A stretch of 44,590 bases of DNA from Flavobacteriaceae bacterium (lineage in GTDB: Bacteria > Bacteroidota > Bacteroidia > Flavobacteriales > Flavobacteriaceae): assembly GCA_947456955.1 (NCBI GenBank), contig CANGTQ010000015.1:1-44590 (forward strand), read 5' to 3'. How positions within the stretch are numbered: the stretch's first letter is position 1; every line of letters starts with the position of its first letter. Positions 36,648 to 44,590 of this stretch are shown piece after piece. Position numbers and translations under genes: made by a program. The notes under the pieces were generated by a model. The model searched no databases, was not told where the DNA came from, and was given only the letters and a program-made list of their open reading frames with translations.

Positions 36648-37894
36648 TACCAGCGTTTTTTATTCTTCTTTGAAGCTTCCGATTTTCTGGAATTACTTCC
36701 TTCAGGTTTCTTTTTGTTTCTCAAATCAGGTTTAGCTTCTTGATTTGGTTCAGCATCTTGCCAAGGAAAAGGATGGTCTTTAATGGTTTTTACATTAACC
36801 TTTATCAGTTTCTGAATGTCCTTCCAGTAAGGTTCCTCGTCTTTGCTGCAAAACGAAATCGATATTCCGCCGTTTCCAGCACGACCTGTTCTACCAATTC
36901 GGTGGACGTAAGTTTCAGGTATATTTGGCAAATCAAAATTGATTACATACGGTAAACTTTCAATATCAATACCTCTCGCTGCAATATCGGTAGCAACCAA
37001 AACAGAGATTTCTTTGTTTTTGAAATGATCTAAAACTCGTTGTCTCGCCGTTTGTGATTTGTCGCCGTGAATTGCTTCTGAATTTACACCATGTTTTTTT
37101 AATGCTTTAACTACATTGTCAGCACCGTGTTTTGTTCTTACGAAAACCAATACATTGCTGAGGTTTTCATTGCGTATCAAATGATATAATAAACCACGTT
37201 TGTCTTCTTTTCTAACAAAATAAATTTTTTGCTCTATTATTTCTGCTGTAGAAGAAACTGGTGTTACCGAAACATACTCTGGTTTGTTTAAAAAAGTATC
37301 AGCTAATTCTCGAATTGCCATTGGCATCGTTGCCGAAAATAGTAAAGTTTGTCTGTTCGTGGGAACCAATTTTACAATTTTTCTAACATCGTTTATGAAA
37401 CCCATATCGAGCATCAAATCGGATTCGTCTAAAACCAAATAATGCAAGCTGTCAAAATCGATAAAACCTTGTTTGTGTAAATCCAATAATCTTCCTGGAG
37501 TGGCAATCAATATGTCAACACCTTTTTTCAATTGGTCTACTTGTGGCACTTGCGAAACACCGCCAAAAATGGTTAGTTGACGAATGTTGGTATATTTTCC
37601 ATAGGTGTCAAAACTTTCGCCAATCTGAACTGCCAATTCGCGGGTTGGCGTCACCACTAAACAACGAATTTCTTTTGTTTTTTTGGACGATCCAATCATG
37701 CGATGCAAATTGTGTATAATTGGGATAGCAAAGGCCGCAGTTTTTCCGGTACCAGTTTGAGCGCAGCCTACTAAATCTTTTCCTGCTAAAATAAATGGGA
37801 TAGCCTTTTCCTGAATAGGTGTTGTGCTGGTGTATCCTTCTTCAAAAACTGCTCTTTGAATACTTTTGGATAAAGATAATTCTTCGAATAACAT
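36644..37894 (-). CDS. DEAD-box-type ATP-dependent RNA helicase
   Basis: 416 aa. Motifs are present in order: Q motif region TTPIQEKAIP, I AQTGTGKTAA (about 44-53), Ia PTREL, GG, Ib TPGRLLD, II DESD (VLDESDLMLDMGF), III SAT, IV to VI including ATDIAARGID and HRIGRTGRAG. The third residue of motif II is Ser instead of Ala (DESD for DEAD), read directly from codons. The C-terminal tail (about 380-416) is basic and low in complexity (KKPEGSNSRKSEASKKNKKRWY), as in RhlE-type proteins. It likely remodels rRNA or mRNA structures, especially in the cold. A TATCTTTG -7 box on the minus strand (37928-37935) lies upstream. Confidence 0.93.
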   Translation of the reverse strand: MLFEELSLSKSIQRAVFEEGYTSTTPIQEKAIPFILAGKDLVGCAQTGTGKTAAFAIPIIHNLHRMIGSSKKTKEIRCLVVTPTRELAVQIGESFDTYGKYTNIRQLTIFGGVSQVPQVDQLKKGVDILIATPGRLLDLHKQGFIDFDSLHYLVLDESDLMLDMGFINDVRKIVKLVPTNRQTLLFSATMPMAIRELADTFLNKPEYVSVTPVSSTAEIIEQKIYFVRKEDKRGLLYHLIRNENLSNVLVFVRTKHGADNVVKALKKHGVNSEAIHGDKSQTARQRVLDHFKNKEISVLVATDIAARGIDIESLPYVINFDLPNIPETYVHRIGRTGRAGNGGISISFCSKDEEPYWKDIQKLIKVNVKTIKDHPFPWQDAEPNQEAKPDLRNKKKPEGSNSRKSEASKKNKKRWY

Positions 37895-37950
37895 ATAATA
37901 TACTTACTGTTAAGTAGTAAGTCGAGGCAAAGATAGGGTTTTATTGGTTA

Positions 37951-38012
37951 GGTGTTGCGTGTTGCGGGTTTTCTATGTTTTGAACCCGAAACCCATAACC
38001 CGAAACCATCAA
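37951..38012. repeat. Inverted heptamer arrays at the hutG 3' end
   Basis: Left units GGTGTTG, CGTGTTG, CGGGTTT (37951-37971) and right units AACCCGA/AACCCAT (37983-38010) face each other across 11 nt. CGGGTT and AACCCG pair exactly. The right array ends at the stop codon of the arginase-family gene (38013). Confidence 0.65.
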
Positions 38013-39050
38013 CTAAATAAGCTCTTTTCTCGATTTAATAAAGTCTGTAACCAAATACCCAATCAGTTTTCCGATAAGATGATTGTTTTTTTCTTCACCC
38101 AAATCGGGTGCGCCTTCGCAAATATGTAGATAAGCTGCATTTTTATGTTTTCCAAAAAAGTAAACAAACTGCCGCAATTCTTCTACCGAAAAACCACTCA
38201 TAGTCATGGCACTGCTGGCGATGTTTGGTAAAGCATCCAAATCGATTTCGATACCATATGCATCGTTTTTGATAAATTCAATCGCTTTATTTAATTCTAG
38301 CTGAAAGTTTTTTTGTTGACGTACTTTTATTTCATCATAAGTATTAAAGGTTACTCGTTCTTCTATTTTCTTCAAATTATCGAGTACGTTTTTCGAAGTA
38401 TAATTTTCGTGTAACCCAAAGATGAAATATTTCTTCAGAAAACCTTCTTCATAAGCATACGAAAAACCGTTGCCACTATGTCTTCCCTCCAGAATTCTGA
38501 AATCGGAATGCGCATCAAAATTGATTGCATTTATTGGTTTTCCTAATCCTAGTGCAGTTCCTTTTATATTTCCGTAAGCATTATTGTGTCCACCACCTAT
38601 GATTATTGGTATTTTCCCGTATTTTATAATGCAACTAACAATGTGCACAACTTCTTTATCAATTTTTTCGACAAGAGAACTTAATTTTTTTCGGTCTGCC
38701 GTATTGTGGAAATTCAAATCTTTGGCGGCTTCCATTTCTTTAGTAACATCGAGCGACCCTAAAACTAAAATTTGACTTCCTTTACAAAAACGATTGTGCT
38801 GAATGTTTGCAATGCTTGCAATGGCACTTTTCCATGCTGAATTTGCACCTGGGCGACCAAAATTTGCTCGAATACCAACATCTTCTGGAATTCCAAACAG
38901 TACATATTGTGCTTCGCAGTTTTTCAAATAGTCATGATAATTCTCGCCTTTGGCAATGGTTAGCATTTTTTCGCCAAATTTTACTTCACCACTTCGGTGG
39001 TTCGTTACTTTAGCTAAATCGGTAATTGAAAACGGAATTATATTCTCCAT
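38013..39050 (-). CDS. hutG: Formimidoylglutamase-like ureohydrolase (arginase family)
   Basis: 345 aa from the ATG at 39050 (MENIIPFSITDL). A frame open to 39131 would add 27 residues but leaves little room for the divergent gene. The arginase fold metal ligands are visible: IGGGHNNAYG (His), NFDAHSDFRILEGRHSGNG (Asp-His-Asp) and EIDLDALPN (Asp, Asp), with binuclear Mn expected. The neighbouring hutI suggests hydrolysis of N-formimidoyl-glutamate to glutamate and formamide in histidine degradation. hutH and hutU are not in the window. An agmatinase or arginase role cannot be excluded, but the acidic loops fit HutG better. A TATTTTTG -7 box on the minus strand (39068-39075) lies 18 nt upstream. 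Confidence 0.82.
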   Translation of the reverse strand: MENIIPFSITDLAKVTNHRSGEVKFGEKMLTIAKGENYHDYLKNCEAQYVLFGIPEDVGIRANFGRPGANSAWKSAIASIANIQHNRFCKGSQILVLGSLDVTKEMEAAKDLNFHNTADRKKLSSLVEKIDKEVVHIVSCIIKYGKIPIIIGGGHNNAYGNIKGTALGLGKPINAINFDAHSDFRILEGRHSGNGFSYAYEEGFLKKYFIFGLHENYTSKNVLDNLKKIEERVTFNTYDEIKVRQQKNFQLELNKAIEFIKNDAYGIEIDLDALPNIASSAMTMSGFSVEELRQFVYFFGKHKNAAYLHICEGAPDLGEEKNNHLIGKLIGYLVTDFIKSRKELI

Positions 39051-39144
39051 CTGAAATAATATTTCACCAAAAATATAATAAAATTGTTTAACTTTCGTTA
39101 CTATATTGAATAGTCTGACATTACATAACAAATAAAATTAGCAC

Positions 39145-40029
39145 ATGCAAAATCAAGACAATCATTCGAAACTAAAAGCTATTATTCTAGTATTAGCTAT
39201 TTTATTAATAGGAAGTTTAATTTATATTTTTAAACTAACGTCTGACGCAAAGACATTACAAACTACAGTTACCACTGTAAAATCTGAAAAAGAATCTGTG
39301 TTAAAGGATTTGGAAGATTTGATGACTAATTATGATGCAGCTATTGCAGAAAATACCATTATGTCGGATGAGTTGATTGCTGAAAGAGACAAAGTAGTAA
39401 AACTTATTGCAGATTTAAAAGCGTCTAAAGGGGACAATGCATCTTTGCAGAAATACAAAACGCAGTATAAAGCAATGGAGCAAAAAATGCAAAATTTGAT
39501 GCAGGAAGTTGCCGTTTTGAAAAAACAAAATCAAACCCTAACCACAAATTTGGATAGTACAACAGTAGTATTGGAAGATAACAAAAAATACAATCAAGTT
39601 TTGGTGGGGCAAAATGAACAACTAGCCAAAACAGTAGAGCTAGGATCCAAATTATCAATTACCAATTTAAAAACAGCTTCTTATAAAGTGAGAAGTTCAG
39701 GGAAACAAATCGCTACTGACAAAGCAAGTAGAACTGACATGCTTAAAATTAACTTTACTATTGCAGAAAACAAAATTGCCAAATCAGGTGATAAAACCTA
39801 TTATGTTCAGGTAATAGATTCTAAAAATAATGTTTTGGGAGATAAAGCTACGATTTCATTTGGGGAAACCTCGCTAACGTATAGCTTTACCACAACGGTA
39901 AAATACGAAAATAAAACGGTGGAAGTTTCAGAACAATTACCGGGAAAAGATTTTGCTAAAGGAACTTATTTTGTCAATGTGTTTGACAAAGGAGAATTGG
40001 TTTCAAAAAGCAGCTTTAGCTTAAAATAG
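39145..40029 (+). CDS. Membrane-anchored coiled-coil protein
   Basis: 294 aa. A short cytoplasmic start and one transmembrane helix (about 11-28, AIILVLAILLIGSLIYIF) are followed by a long coiled coil (about 35-165) and a beta-rich C-terminal domain (about 175-294) ending in FDKGELVSKSSFSLK. I know no function. Similar proteins are conserved next to hut genes in Flavobacterium and sometimes carry misleading chromosome-partitioning names. No ATPase or nucleotide motif is present, so that name is not supported. It is divergent from hutG and convergent with hutI, and ends before a terminator. Confidence 0.78.
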   Translation: MQNQDNHSKLKAIILVLAILLIGSLIYIFKLTSDAKTLQTTVTTVKSEKESVLKDLEDLMTNYDAAIAENTIMSDELIAERDKVVKLIADLKASKGDNASLQKYKTQYKAMEQKMQNLMQEVAVLKKQNQTLTTNLDSTTVVLEDNKKYNQVLVGQNEQLAKTVELGSKLSITNLKTASYKVRSSGKQIATDKASRTDMLKINFTIAENKIAKSGDKTYYVQVIDSKNNVLGDKATISFGETSLTYSFTTTVKYENKTVEVSEQLPGKDFAKGTYFVNVFDKGELVSKSSFSLK

Positions 40030-40055
40030 TCTTTATTAATAGTTATAAAAGGAAG

Positions 40056-40090
40056 AAGTCTTCTCGTTAAATTGCGAGGAGACTTTTTTT
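40056..40090 (+). terminator. Terminator after the coiled-coil gene
   Basis: AAGTCTTCTCG (40056-40066) pairs with CGAGGAGACTT (40075-40085) with one wobble, followed by a run of T that overlaps the stop of convergent hutI (40089). Confidence 0.8.
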
Positions 40091-41327
40091 ATGAAACTAA
40101 CTTTCCATTTAACAACACTTGATCAATTAAATCGGTGCCAAAATTATAAGGCAATTCATAAAATGAATTCAGATGTTTTGTGATAATGAGATTCGCTTTT
40201 TTACCAACGGTTATACTTCCGTGAGTTGCTGAAATTCCCATCGCATAAGCACCATTTATAGTGGCCGCATTAATGGCTTCTTCGGGTGTCATTTTCATTT
40301 TGATGCACGCCGTTGCCAACACAAAATTCATATTTCCGGAAGGCGAAGTACCCGGGTTATAATCGGAAGCCAAGGCAAGGGCCAAACCGGCATCAATCAT
40401 TTTTCGTGCTGGTGTGTATGGAATGCTAATAAAATAGGAACAGCTTGGCAACGCCACAGGTATTGTCTCTGAATTTTTTAAAACTTCAATATCTTCATCG
40501 GATACAATTTCTAAATGATCAACAGAAAGTGCGTTGTGTTTTACACAAGCAGCGATACCATTTATGGCTGTAAATTGATTGACATGGATTTTGGAACGCA
40601 AACCATACTGTTTTCCGGCTTTCATAATTCGTTCGGTTTCTGCTACTGAAAAATAACCCGTTTCACAAAACGCATCAATATAATCTGCCAGATTTTCTTC
40701 GGCAATTTTGGGTAACATTTCATTAATCAATAAATCAATATACCCGGCATGATTTTCTTTATAAGCCAAAGGAAAAGCATGTGCGCCAAGGAAAGTAGCT
40801 TTGATTGTTATAGGATAATTTTCAGCTAGTTTTTTAATTACGCGAAGCATTTTTAATTCGCCATCAACGCTTAATCCATAACCCGATTTAATCTCGACGG
40901 CTCCAGTCCCTTGTGTAATGACTTCTTCTAGTCTTTTTTTGGATTGGTTGTAAATTTCTAATTCTGAAGCTTCGTTTAGTTTTTTGGCAGAATTTAATAT
41001 GCCTCCACCACGATTGGCAATTTCTTCATAGGTCAAACCATTAATTCTATCAACAAATTCCTGTTCGCGATTGCCAACATAGACAATATGTGTATGGCTA
41101 TCGCACCAGGATGGTAAAATCATTTTTCCTGAAGCATCAATCGTTTTATCAGCGTTTATTTTTGGACAGTTTTCCATTGGACCAAAAGCAGCAATCAAAT
41201 CATTTTCTATCAATAAATAGGCATTTTTAATAGTCGGTAAAACTGCCATTTCGCTTCCAGTAACTTTATCTATAGAAGTTTCTCTGACTTGCAATAATTC
41301 TTTTATGTTGATGATTAACGTTTGCAT
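40089..41327 (-). CDS. hutI: Imidazolonepropionase
   Basis: 412 aa from the ATG at 41327 (MQTLIINIKELLQVR); a frame open to 41384 would add 19 residues with no family support. It is an amidohydrolase. SWCDSHTHIVYVGNREQEF holds the HxH metal pair, then GGGILNSA, EIKSGYGLS, the later histidines in FLGAHAFP and IHVNQF, and the catalytic Asp in LASDYNPGT. It hydrolyses 4-imidazolone-5-propionate to N-formimidoyl-glutamate, the step before HutG in histidine breakdown. hutG lies 1 kb away on the same strand, separated by the coiled-coil gene on the other strand, so they are not one operon. Confidence 0.93.
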   Translation of the reverse strand: MQTLIINIKELLQVRETSIDKVTGSEMAVLPTIKNAYLLIENDLIAAFGPMENCPKINADKTIDASGKMILPSWCDSHTHIVYVGNREQEFVDRINGLTYEEIANRGGGILNSAKKLNEASELEIYNQSKKRLEEVITQGTGAVEIKSGYGLSVDGELKMLRVIKKLAENYPITIKATFLGAHAFPLAYKENHAGYIDLLINEMLPKIAEENLADYIDAFCETGYFSVAETERIMKAGKQYGLRSKIHVNQFTAINGIAACVKHNALSVDHLEIVSDEDIEVLKNSETIPVALPSCSYFISIPYTPARKMIDAGLALALASDYNPGTSPSGNMNFVLATACIKMKMTPEEAINAATINGAYAMGISATHGSITVGKKANLIITKHLNSFYELPYNFGTDLIDQVLLNGKLVS

Positions 41328-41395
41328 AAAATGATTTTTGGTAAAAATAGTTCTAAAAAAATAAATAGTATTAATTTTAAACAAATTTAGAATTA

Positions 41396-42466
41396 GTGAG
41401 AAAAATTAAATACAAAAAAGGAAGAAAAGTTCAGCCAACTATTTTAGAATATACGGGAAGTCATAAATCGATAAAAACAGAAATGCAGTTGTTTGTTTAT
41501 GATACCAATGATTTGACAGAGTATGCCGAATTTAGAACGGCTCAAATACACAAGTGTTTCGATAATTCAAAAGTTAATTGGCTAAATATTCACGGATTGA
41601 ATGATATTGAAATCATCAAATCCATTGGTGAGCATTTGAATGTGGATAATTTTATGCTTGGCGATATTCTGAATACTTCCAAGCGAACTAAGTTAGATGA
41701 ATATCACGATGTTTTGTTTTTTAACATTAAGTCATTAATGCCAATTGACAATAGTGATAATATCAATGTTGAGCAGATTAGTTTTCTATTGAAGAATGGA
41801 ATATTGGTTTCATTTCAGGAAAAAAGAAGCGATTTTTTTATACACATTCGGGAACGAATCAGAACGCATTCTGGAATTGTAAGAGACAAAAAAGCGGATT
41901 ATTTATTGTACTTATTGCTTGACGCCATAATGGAAAATTTCTACATAACTATTGAAAACGAAGAAGATAGAGTTGAGGAGTTGATTAATTTGTCAAAGAC
42001 CAGTACCAATCCGAAAATTTTAGAGCAAATTGAAAAACATCGGGATAATTATAACTTTTTAAAACGTTCCATCATTCCGTTGCGCGATTCTTTATACTCA
42101 ATAAAAAGCATGAAAGATGATAATGTCTTCAATGCTATCGATCAGGATAACTACAGTTTTTTTGAGCGTTTGCATCAAAAATGCTTAGAGCTTTTAGAGC
42201 AAATTGAATATGATATGACTACGCTTGAAAGTGCGTCTAATTTTTACTTTTCGACCCAAAACCACAAGATGAATGAAGTAATGAAAACCTTGACGGTGGT
42301 TTCTGTCTTTTTTATGCCACTGACTTTTATTGTTGGCGTTTACGGAATGAATTTCGATAATATGCCAGAATTGCACTGGAAATACGGATACTTTATTATT
42401 TTGGGATGTATGCTTTTATTGCTTTTGGGCATGATTTATTATTTCAAAAGAAGGAATTGGTATTAA
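41396..42466 (+). CDS. corA: CorA-family magnesium/cobalt transporter
   Basis: 356 aa from a GTG at 41396. The next ATG (residue 31) would remove conserved N-terminal sequence, so the GTG is favoured. A long cytoplasmic funnel (about 1-290) is rich in acidic and basic residues. Two transmembrane helices follow at the C-terminus (about 294-315 and 328-347), with the selectivity motif GMN in VYGMNFDNMPE between them. It imports Mg2+ and probably Co2+/Ni2+ down the membrane potential as a pentamer. No Mg-responsive leader was identified in the 68-nt gap from hutI. An array of eight heptamers starts at its stop codon. Confidence 0.93.
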   Translation: MRKIKYKKGRKVQPTILEYTGSHKSIKTEMQLFVYDTNDLTEYAEFRTAQIHKCFDNSKVNWLNIHGLNDIEIIKSIGEHLNVDNFMLGDILNTSKRTKLDEYHDVLFFNIKSLMPIDNSDNINVEQISFLLKNGILVSFQEKRSDFFIHIRERIRTHSGIVRDKKADYLLYLLLDAIMENFYITIENEEDRVEELINLSKTSTNPKILEQIEKHRDNYNFLKRSIIPLRDSLYSIKSMKDDNVFNAIDQDNYSFFERLHQKCLELLEQIEYDMTTLESASNFYFSTQNHKMNEVMKTLTVVSVFFMPLTFIVGVYGMNFDNMPELHWKYGYFIILGCMLLLLLGMIYYFKRRNWY

Positions 42467-42522
42467 TCAATTAACAATTAACAATTAACAATTAACAATT
42501 AACAATTATCAATTATCAATTA
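42467..42522. repeat. ACAATTA/TCAATTA heptamer array between corA and nhaA
   Basis: Exactly eight 7-bp units (56 bp) fill the gap between the convergent genes and extend into the nhaA stop codon (42516-42518). Confidence 0.9.
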
Positions 42523-43667
42523 CTTTCATTATAATTCTTCTTCAAAACAGATTTTAAAAATAATAAACCTATAATTCCAGCCACTAAAGAAGAAACCAAA
42601 ATCATAATTTTGGAATTATCGATGTGTTCCCTATCCGAAAAGGCCAGAAGGGTGATGAATATTGACATGGTAAATCCGATTCCTCCTAAAAATCCAACTC
42701 CGATTATGGCTTTCCAATTGATGTCTTCAGGAAGGTTACAAACTTTTAATTTCACTGCTAAATAGCTAAATAGTGCAATTCCAATTGGTTTTCCGACAAT
42801 TAGTCCCAAAGCAATTCCTAATGTATAATTGTTAGTCAAAGCAAAATGCCAATCGGAATTAATTATAATTGCAGTATTGGCCAATGCAAAAACGGGAAGA
42901 ATAAAATAGGCTACAGGTTTGTGTAAAAAGTGTTGTAGAATTATGGATGGCGATTTTTCACATCCTGTACTAAACGGAATTGCAAATGCCAATAGAACTC
43001 CAGTAATTGTGGCATGAACTCCCGAATTCAGCATAAAATACCATATAAATAAACCGCCAATTAAATAAGGAATTAGGTTATGAACTTTCAATCTATTTAA
43101 AATTAACAAACCTCCAAAAATGGATAAAGCAATGATTAGATTTATCCAATTTAAATCGCCTGTATAGAAAATCGCAATTATCATAATTGCGCCTAAATCA
43201 TCAATTACTGCCAAAGCAGTTAAGAATATTTTTAATGAAGTGGGCACTTTGTTTCCTAAAAGAGATAAAATACCTAATGCGAAAGCAATATCGGTTGCCA
43301 TTGGAATTCCTGCTCCGGATTGTGTTTTGGTTCCAAAATTTAAAAGTAGAAACAACCCGGCAGGAAGCAGCATTCCGCCAATTGCTCCTGAGATTGGCAG
43401 TAATGCATTTTTGATATTGGAAAGTTCTCCTGCATAAATTTCGCGTTCTAATTCCAAACCAATTAACAAAAAGAAAATGGTCATCAACCCATCATTTATC
43501 CAATATTCTATCGGATGATTTCCTAAATGATAGTGCCAAATGTGTAAATAGTTTTCACTCCAAATGGAATTCGCTAAAAATAAGGAAAGTAGTGTACAGG
43601 CAATTAATATAAATCCTCCTGCTTTTTCACTTTCAAAAAAGTCTTTGAAAAGTTTGGTGATTTTCAT
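42516..43667 (-). CDS. nhaA: Na+/H+ antiporter NhaA
   Basis: 383 aa with about 12 membrane helices. The family signature is present: TDIAFALGILSLLG (about 125-138) followed by FLTALAVIDDLGAIMIIAIFY (about 148-168), whose paired Asp correspond to the Asp163/Asp164 ion site of E. coli NhaA. GVHATITGVLLAFAIP and GIGFTMSIFI follow. It exchanges cytosolic Na+ for external H+ and helps pH and salt control. The stop codon and a few bases at the gene end come from the tandem heptamer array. Confidence 0.95.
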   Translation of the reverse strand: MKITKLFKDFFESEKAGGFILIACTLLSLFLANSIWSENYLHIWHYHLGNHPIEYWINDGLMTIFFLLIGLELEREIYAGELSNIKNALLPISGAIGGMLLPAGLFLLLNFGTKTQSGAGIPMATDIAFALGILSLLGNKVPTSLKIFLTALAVIDDLGAIMIIAIFYTGDLNWINLIIALSIFGGLLILNRLKVHNLIPYLIGGLFIWYFMLNSGVHATITGVLLAFAIPFSTGCEKSPSIILQHFLHKPVAYFILPVFALANTAIIINSDWHFALTNNYTLGIALGLIVGKPIGIALFSYLAVKLKVCNLPEDINWKAIIGVGFLGGIGFTMSIFITLLAFSDREHIDNSKIMILVSSLVAGIIGLLFLKSVLKKNYNESN

Positions 43668-43671
43668 ATTT

Positions 43672-43679
43672 CAAAGATA
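43672..43679 (-). promoter_or_regulatory. -7 box of nhaA
   Basis: TATCTTTG on the minus strand lies 4 nt above the nhaA start codon and abuts the T-tract of the ompA terminator. Transcription from it would make an almost leaderless mRNA. No clear -33 element is seen. Confidence 0.35.
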
Positions 43680-43707
43680 AAAAAAAGCACCCGTTTCAGA
43701 GTGCTTT
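43679..43707 (-). terminator. Terminator of the OmpA/PD40 gene
   Basis: AAAGCAC (43684-43690) pairs with GTGCTTT (43701-43707) around a 10-nt loop. On the minus strand it is followed by eight T. It lies 22 nt below the OmpA gene stop. Confidence 0.75.
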
Positions 43708-43728
43708 CAAAATATTGTTTTTTACTTT

Positions 43729-44590
43729 TTATAATGCCGTAATTATAAATTCAGAACGTCTGTTAAGTTGATGTTCTGCTTCTGTGCATTGCACATCGTC
43801 TGCACATTTGTTTACTAATTCTTTTTCACCTAAACCTTCAGAAGTTAAACGATCTGCGGAAATTCCGTTTTTGATTAACCAATCTTTGGTTGATTTGGCT
43901 CTGTTTTTCGATAATGCATCATTGTATTTATCAGAAGCTCTACTATCGGTATGCGAACGAATATTGATTTTCATTGAAGGATTTTGTTCTAACACATCCA
44001 ATAATTTCGATAAATCAATGGCTGCATCAGGTCTGATGTTCCATTTGTCTAAATCAAAATAAATGATATTTATTTTGAAGCAATTTGCTAAATTATCACC
44101 AATTTTAACTTTACAACCTTCGGCCTTAAGCTCAATATTAAGTTCAGTTTTTCCTGTTTCTTTTTTAATAATTACAGATACTTCCTTTGTTGTATAATCT
44201 ACAAGAGAAGCTCTTACATAATATTTTTTGCCACATTCCACCTCGGTGAATTCATATTTCCCTGCGGCGTCAGAGGTTGTTTCTTTAATTTTATTGAAGT
44301 TGTTATCAAAGAGTTGTAGTTTGGTATTGGGTAAAACTGCTTTTGTCTCTTCATCAGTTACTACACCATTTAGAATTTGCTCACACCAAATAGGTTTTGT
44401 TTCTACAAATTTATAGATATCATCGCTTCCTTGTCCTCCATCTCTGTTAGAACTTAGGAAGCCTTTTTTAGTTTTAAAATTAATGATAAAGGCAAAATCA
44501 TCCTTTATATTATTAGCTTCTTCACCAAGGTTTAGCGCCTCTTTAAAATTTAGGCCGCCGTCTTTTGGTAATCTCGTTATAAAAATATCT
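43729..44590 (-). CDS. OmpA-family protein with PD40 and carboxypeptidase-regulatory-like repeats (partial, 5' cut off by window edge)
   Basis: The reading frame has no stop up to the window end, so a GTG start at 44241 would be false. The visible part begins with a PD40 beta-propeller blade (KTKKGFLSSNRDGGQGSDDIYKF) and then a carboxypeptidase regulatory-like fold (NGVVTDEETKAVLPNTKLQLFD ... GKYEFTEVECGKKYYVRAS). The C-terminal OmpA domain (last 110 aa) carries FDLDKWNIRPDAAIDLSKLLDVL, NIRSHTDSRASDKYN and LSKNRAKSTKDWL. It is a surface-associated protein that binds peptidoglycan. In Bacteroidota such genes commonly follow genes for T9SS PorP/SprF-like proteins, but that neighbour is outside the window. 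Confidence 0.88.
   Translation of the reverse strand, partial: DIFITRLPKDGGLNFKEALNLGEEANNIKDDFAFIINFKTKKGFLSSNRDGGQGSDDIYKFVETKPIWCEQILNGVVTDEETKAVLPNTKLQLFDNNFNKIKETTSDAAGKYEFTEVECGKKYYVRASLVDYTTKEVSVIIKKETGKTELNIELKAEGCKVKIGDNLANCFKINIIYFDLDKWNIRPDAAIDLSKLLDVLEQNPSMKINIRSHTDSRASDKYNDALSKNRAKSTKDWLIKNGISADRLTSEGLGEKELVNKCADDVQCTEAEHQLNRRSEFIITAL

Noticed and set aside
39051..39131. Extended N-terminus of the hutG-like gene
   Set aside because: The extra 27 residues have no family resemblance and crowd the divergent gene; the ATG at 39050 matches the family start.
42467..42522. Tandem heptamers as a CRISPR array
   Set aside because: Units are 7 bp with no spacers, and no cas gene is in the window.
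43729..44241. Complete 170-aa OmpA protein starting at a GTG
   Set aside because: The same frame stays open to the window end and encodes PD40 and carboxypeptidase-regulatory-like sequence, so the gene is longer and partial here.

Overview
The window looks like a chromosomal segment of a Flavobacteriaceae bacterium, most likely Flavobacterium or a close relative. The basis is the AT-rich composition, TAnnTTTG-type -7 promoter boxes with few Shine-Dalgarno sequences, a type IX secretion sorting domain, the small CAL67264-type membrane protein, a DHBP synthase with a decayed GTP cyclohydrolase II half, and generally flavobacterial protein sequences. Most of it is housekeeping. The accessory interest lies in an arsenic operon, two four-helix-bundle genes and an unusual family of short tandem repeats. 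|| Layout. 1-330: tRNA-Ser(UGA) with promoter and terminator. 327-7467 (minus): an envelope, division and redox cluster of ribBA-like, LptF/LptG permease, lolA, ftsK, dgkA and tpx. 7570-10277 (plus): an arsenic operon of arsR, a Cys-tailed small protein, a thioredoxin-type arsenate reductase and an ACR3 efflux pump. 10282-14473 (minus): a repeat-rich beta-propeller lipoprotein coupled to a T9SS-sorted choice-of-anchor-B-like protein, then lpd. 14474-14977: a gene-free stretch with dyads and a plus-strand terminator. 14978-16900: APC amino-acid permease. 17144-19333: katG. 19543-24559: pabB, four-helix-bundle gene A, tilS and dsbD. 24591-32288: a membrane-anchored hypothetical, a UvrD/PcrA helicase, tsaC, an OmpA lipoprotein, a glycosyltransferase, an HsdR-N-like protein, four-helix-bundle gene B and holA. 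32448-37894: a small membrane protein, ettA, a TPR hybrid histidine kinase and a DEAD-box helicase. 38013-43667: hutG-like and hutI around a coiled-coil protein, then corA and nhaA. 43729-44590: an OmpA/PD40 protein cut by the window edge. || Most notable signal. Many intergenic gaps are filled with degenerate tandem repeats whose unit is 7 bp, occasionally 6, 8 or about 10. Each locus has its own unit sequence. The arrays often run from one stop codon to the next start or stop. Some are paired as inverted arrays around a short spacer. In two places the inverted arrays bracket a four-helix-bundle (23S rRNA intervening-sequence protein family) gene: a perfect 17-bp inverted repeat around 20874-21227, and a perfect 19-bp inverted repeat of different sequence around 30859-31248. 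One array of the same class lies inside the pabB reading frame. This ORF-between-complementary-ends layout resembles that of 23S rRNA intervening sequences. It is my leading candidate for an undescribed element or RNA-processing unit. The repeats and their positions are read directly from the sequence; mobility or function is inference.
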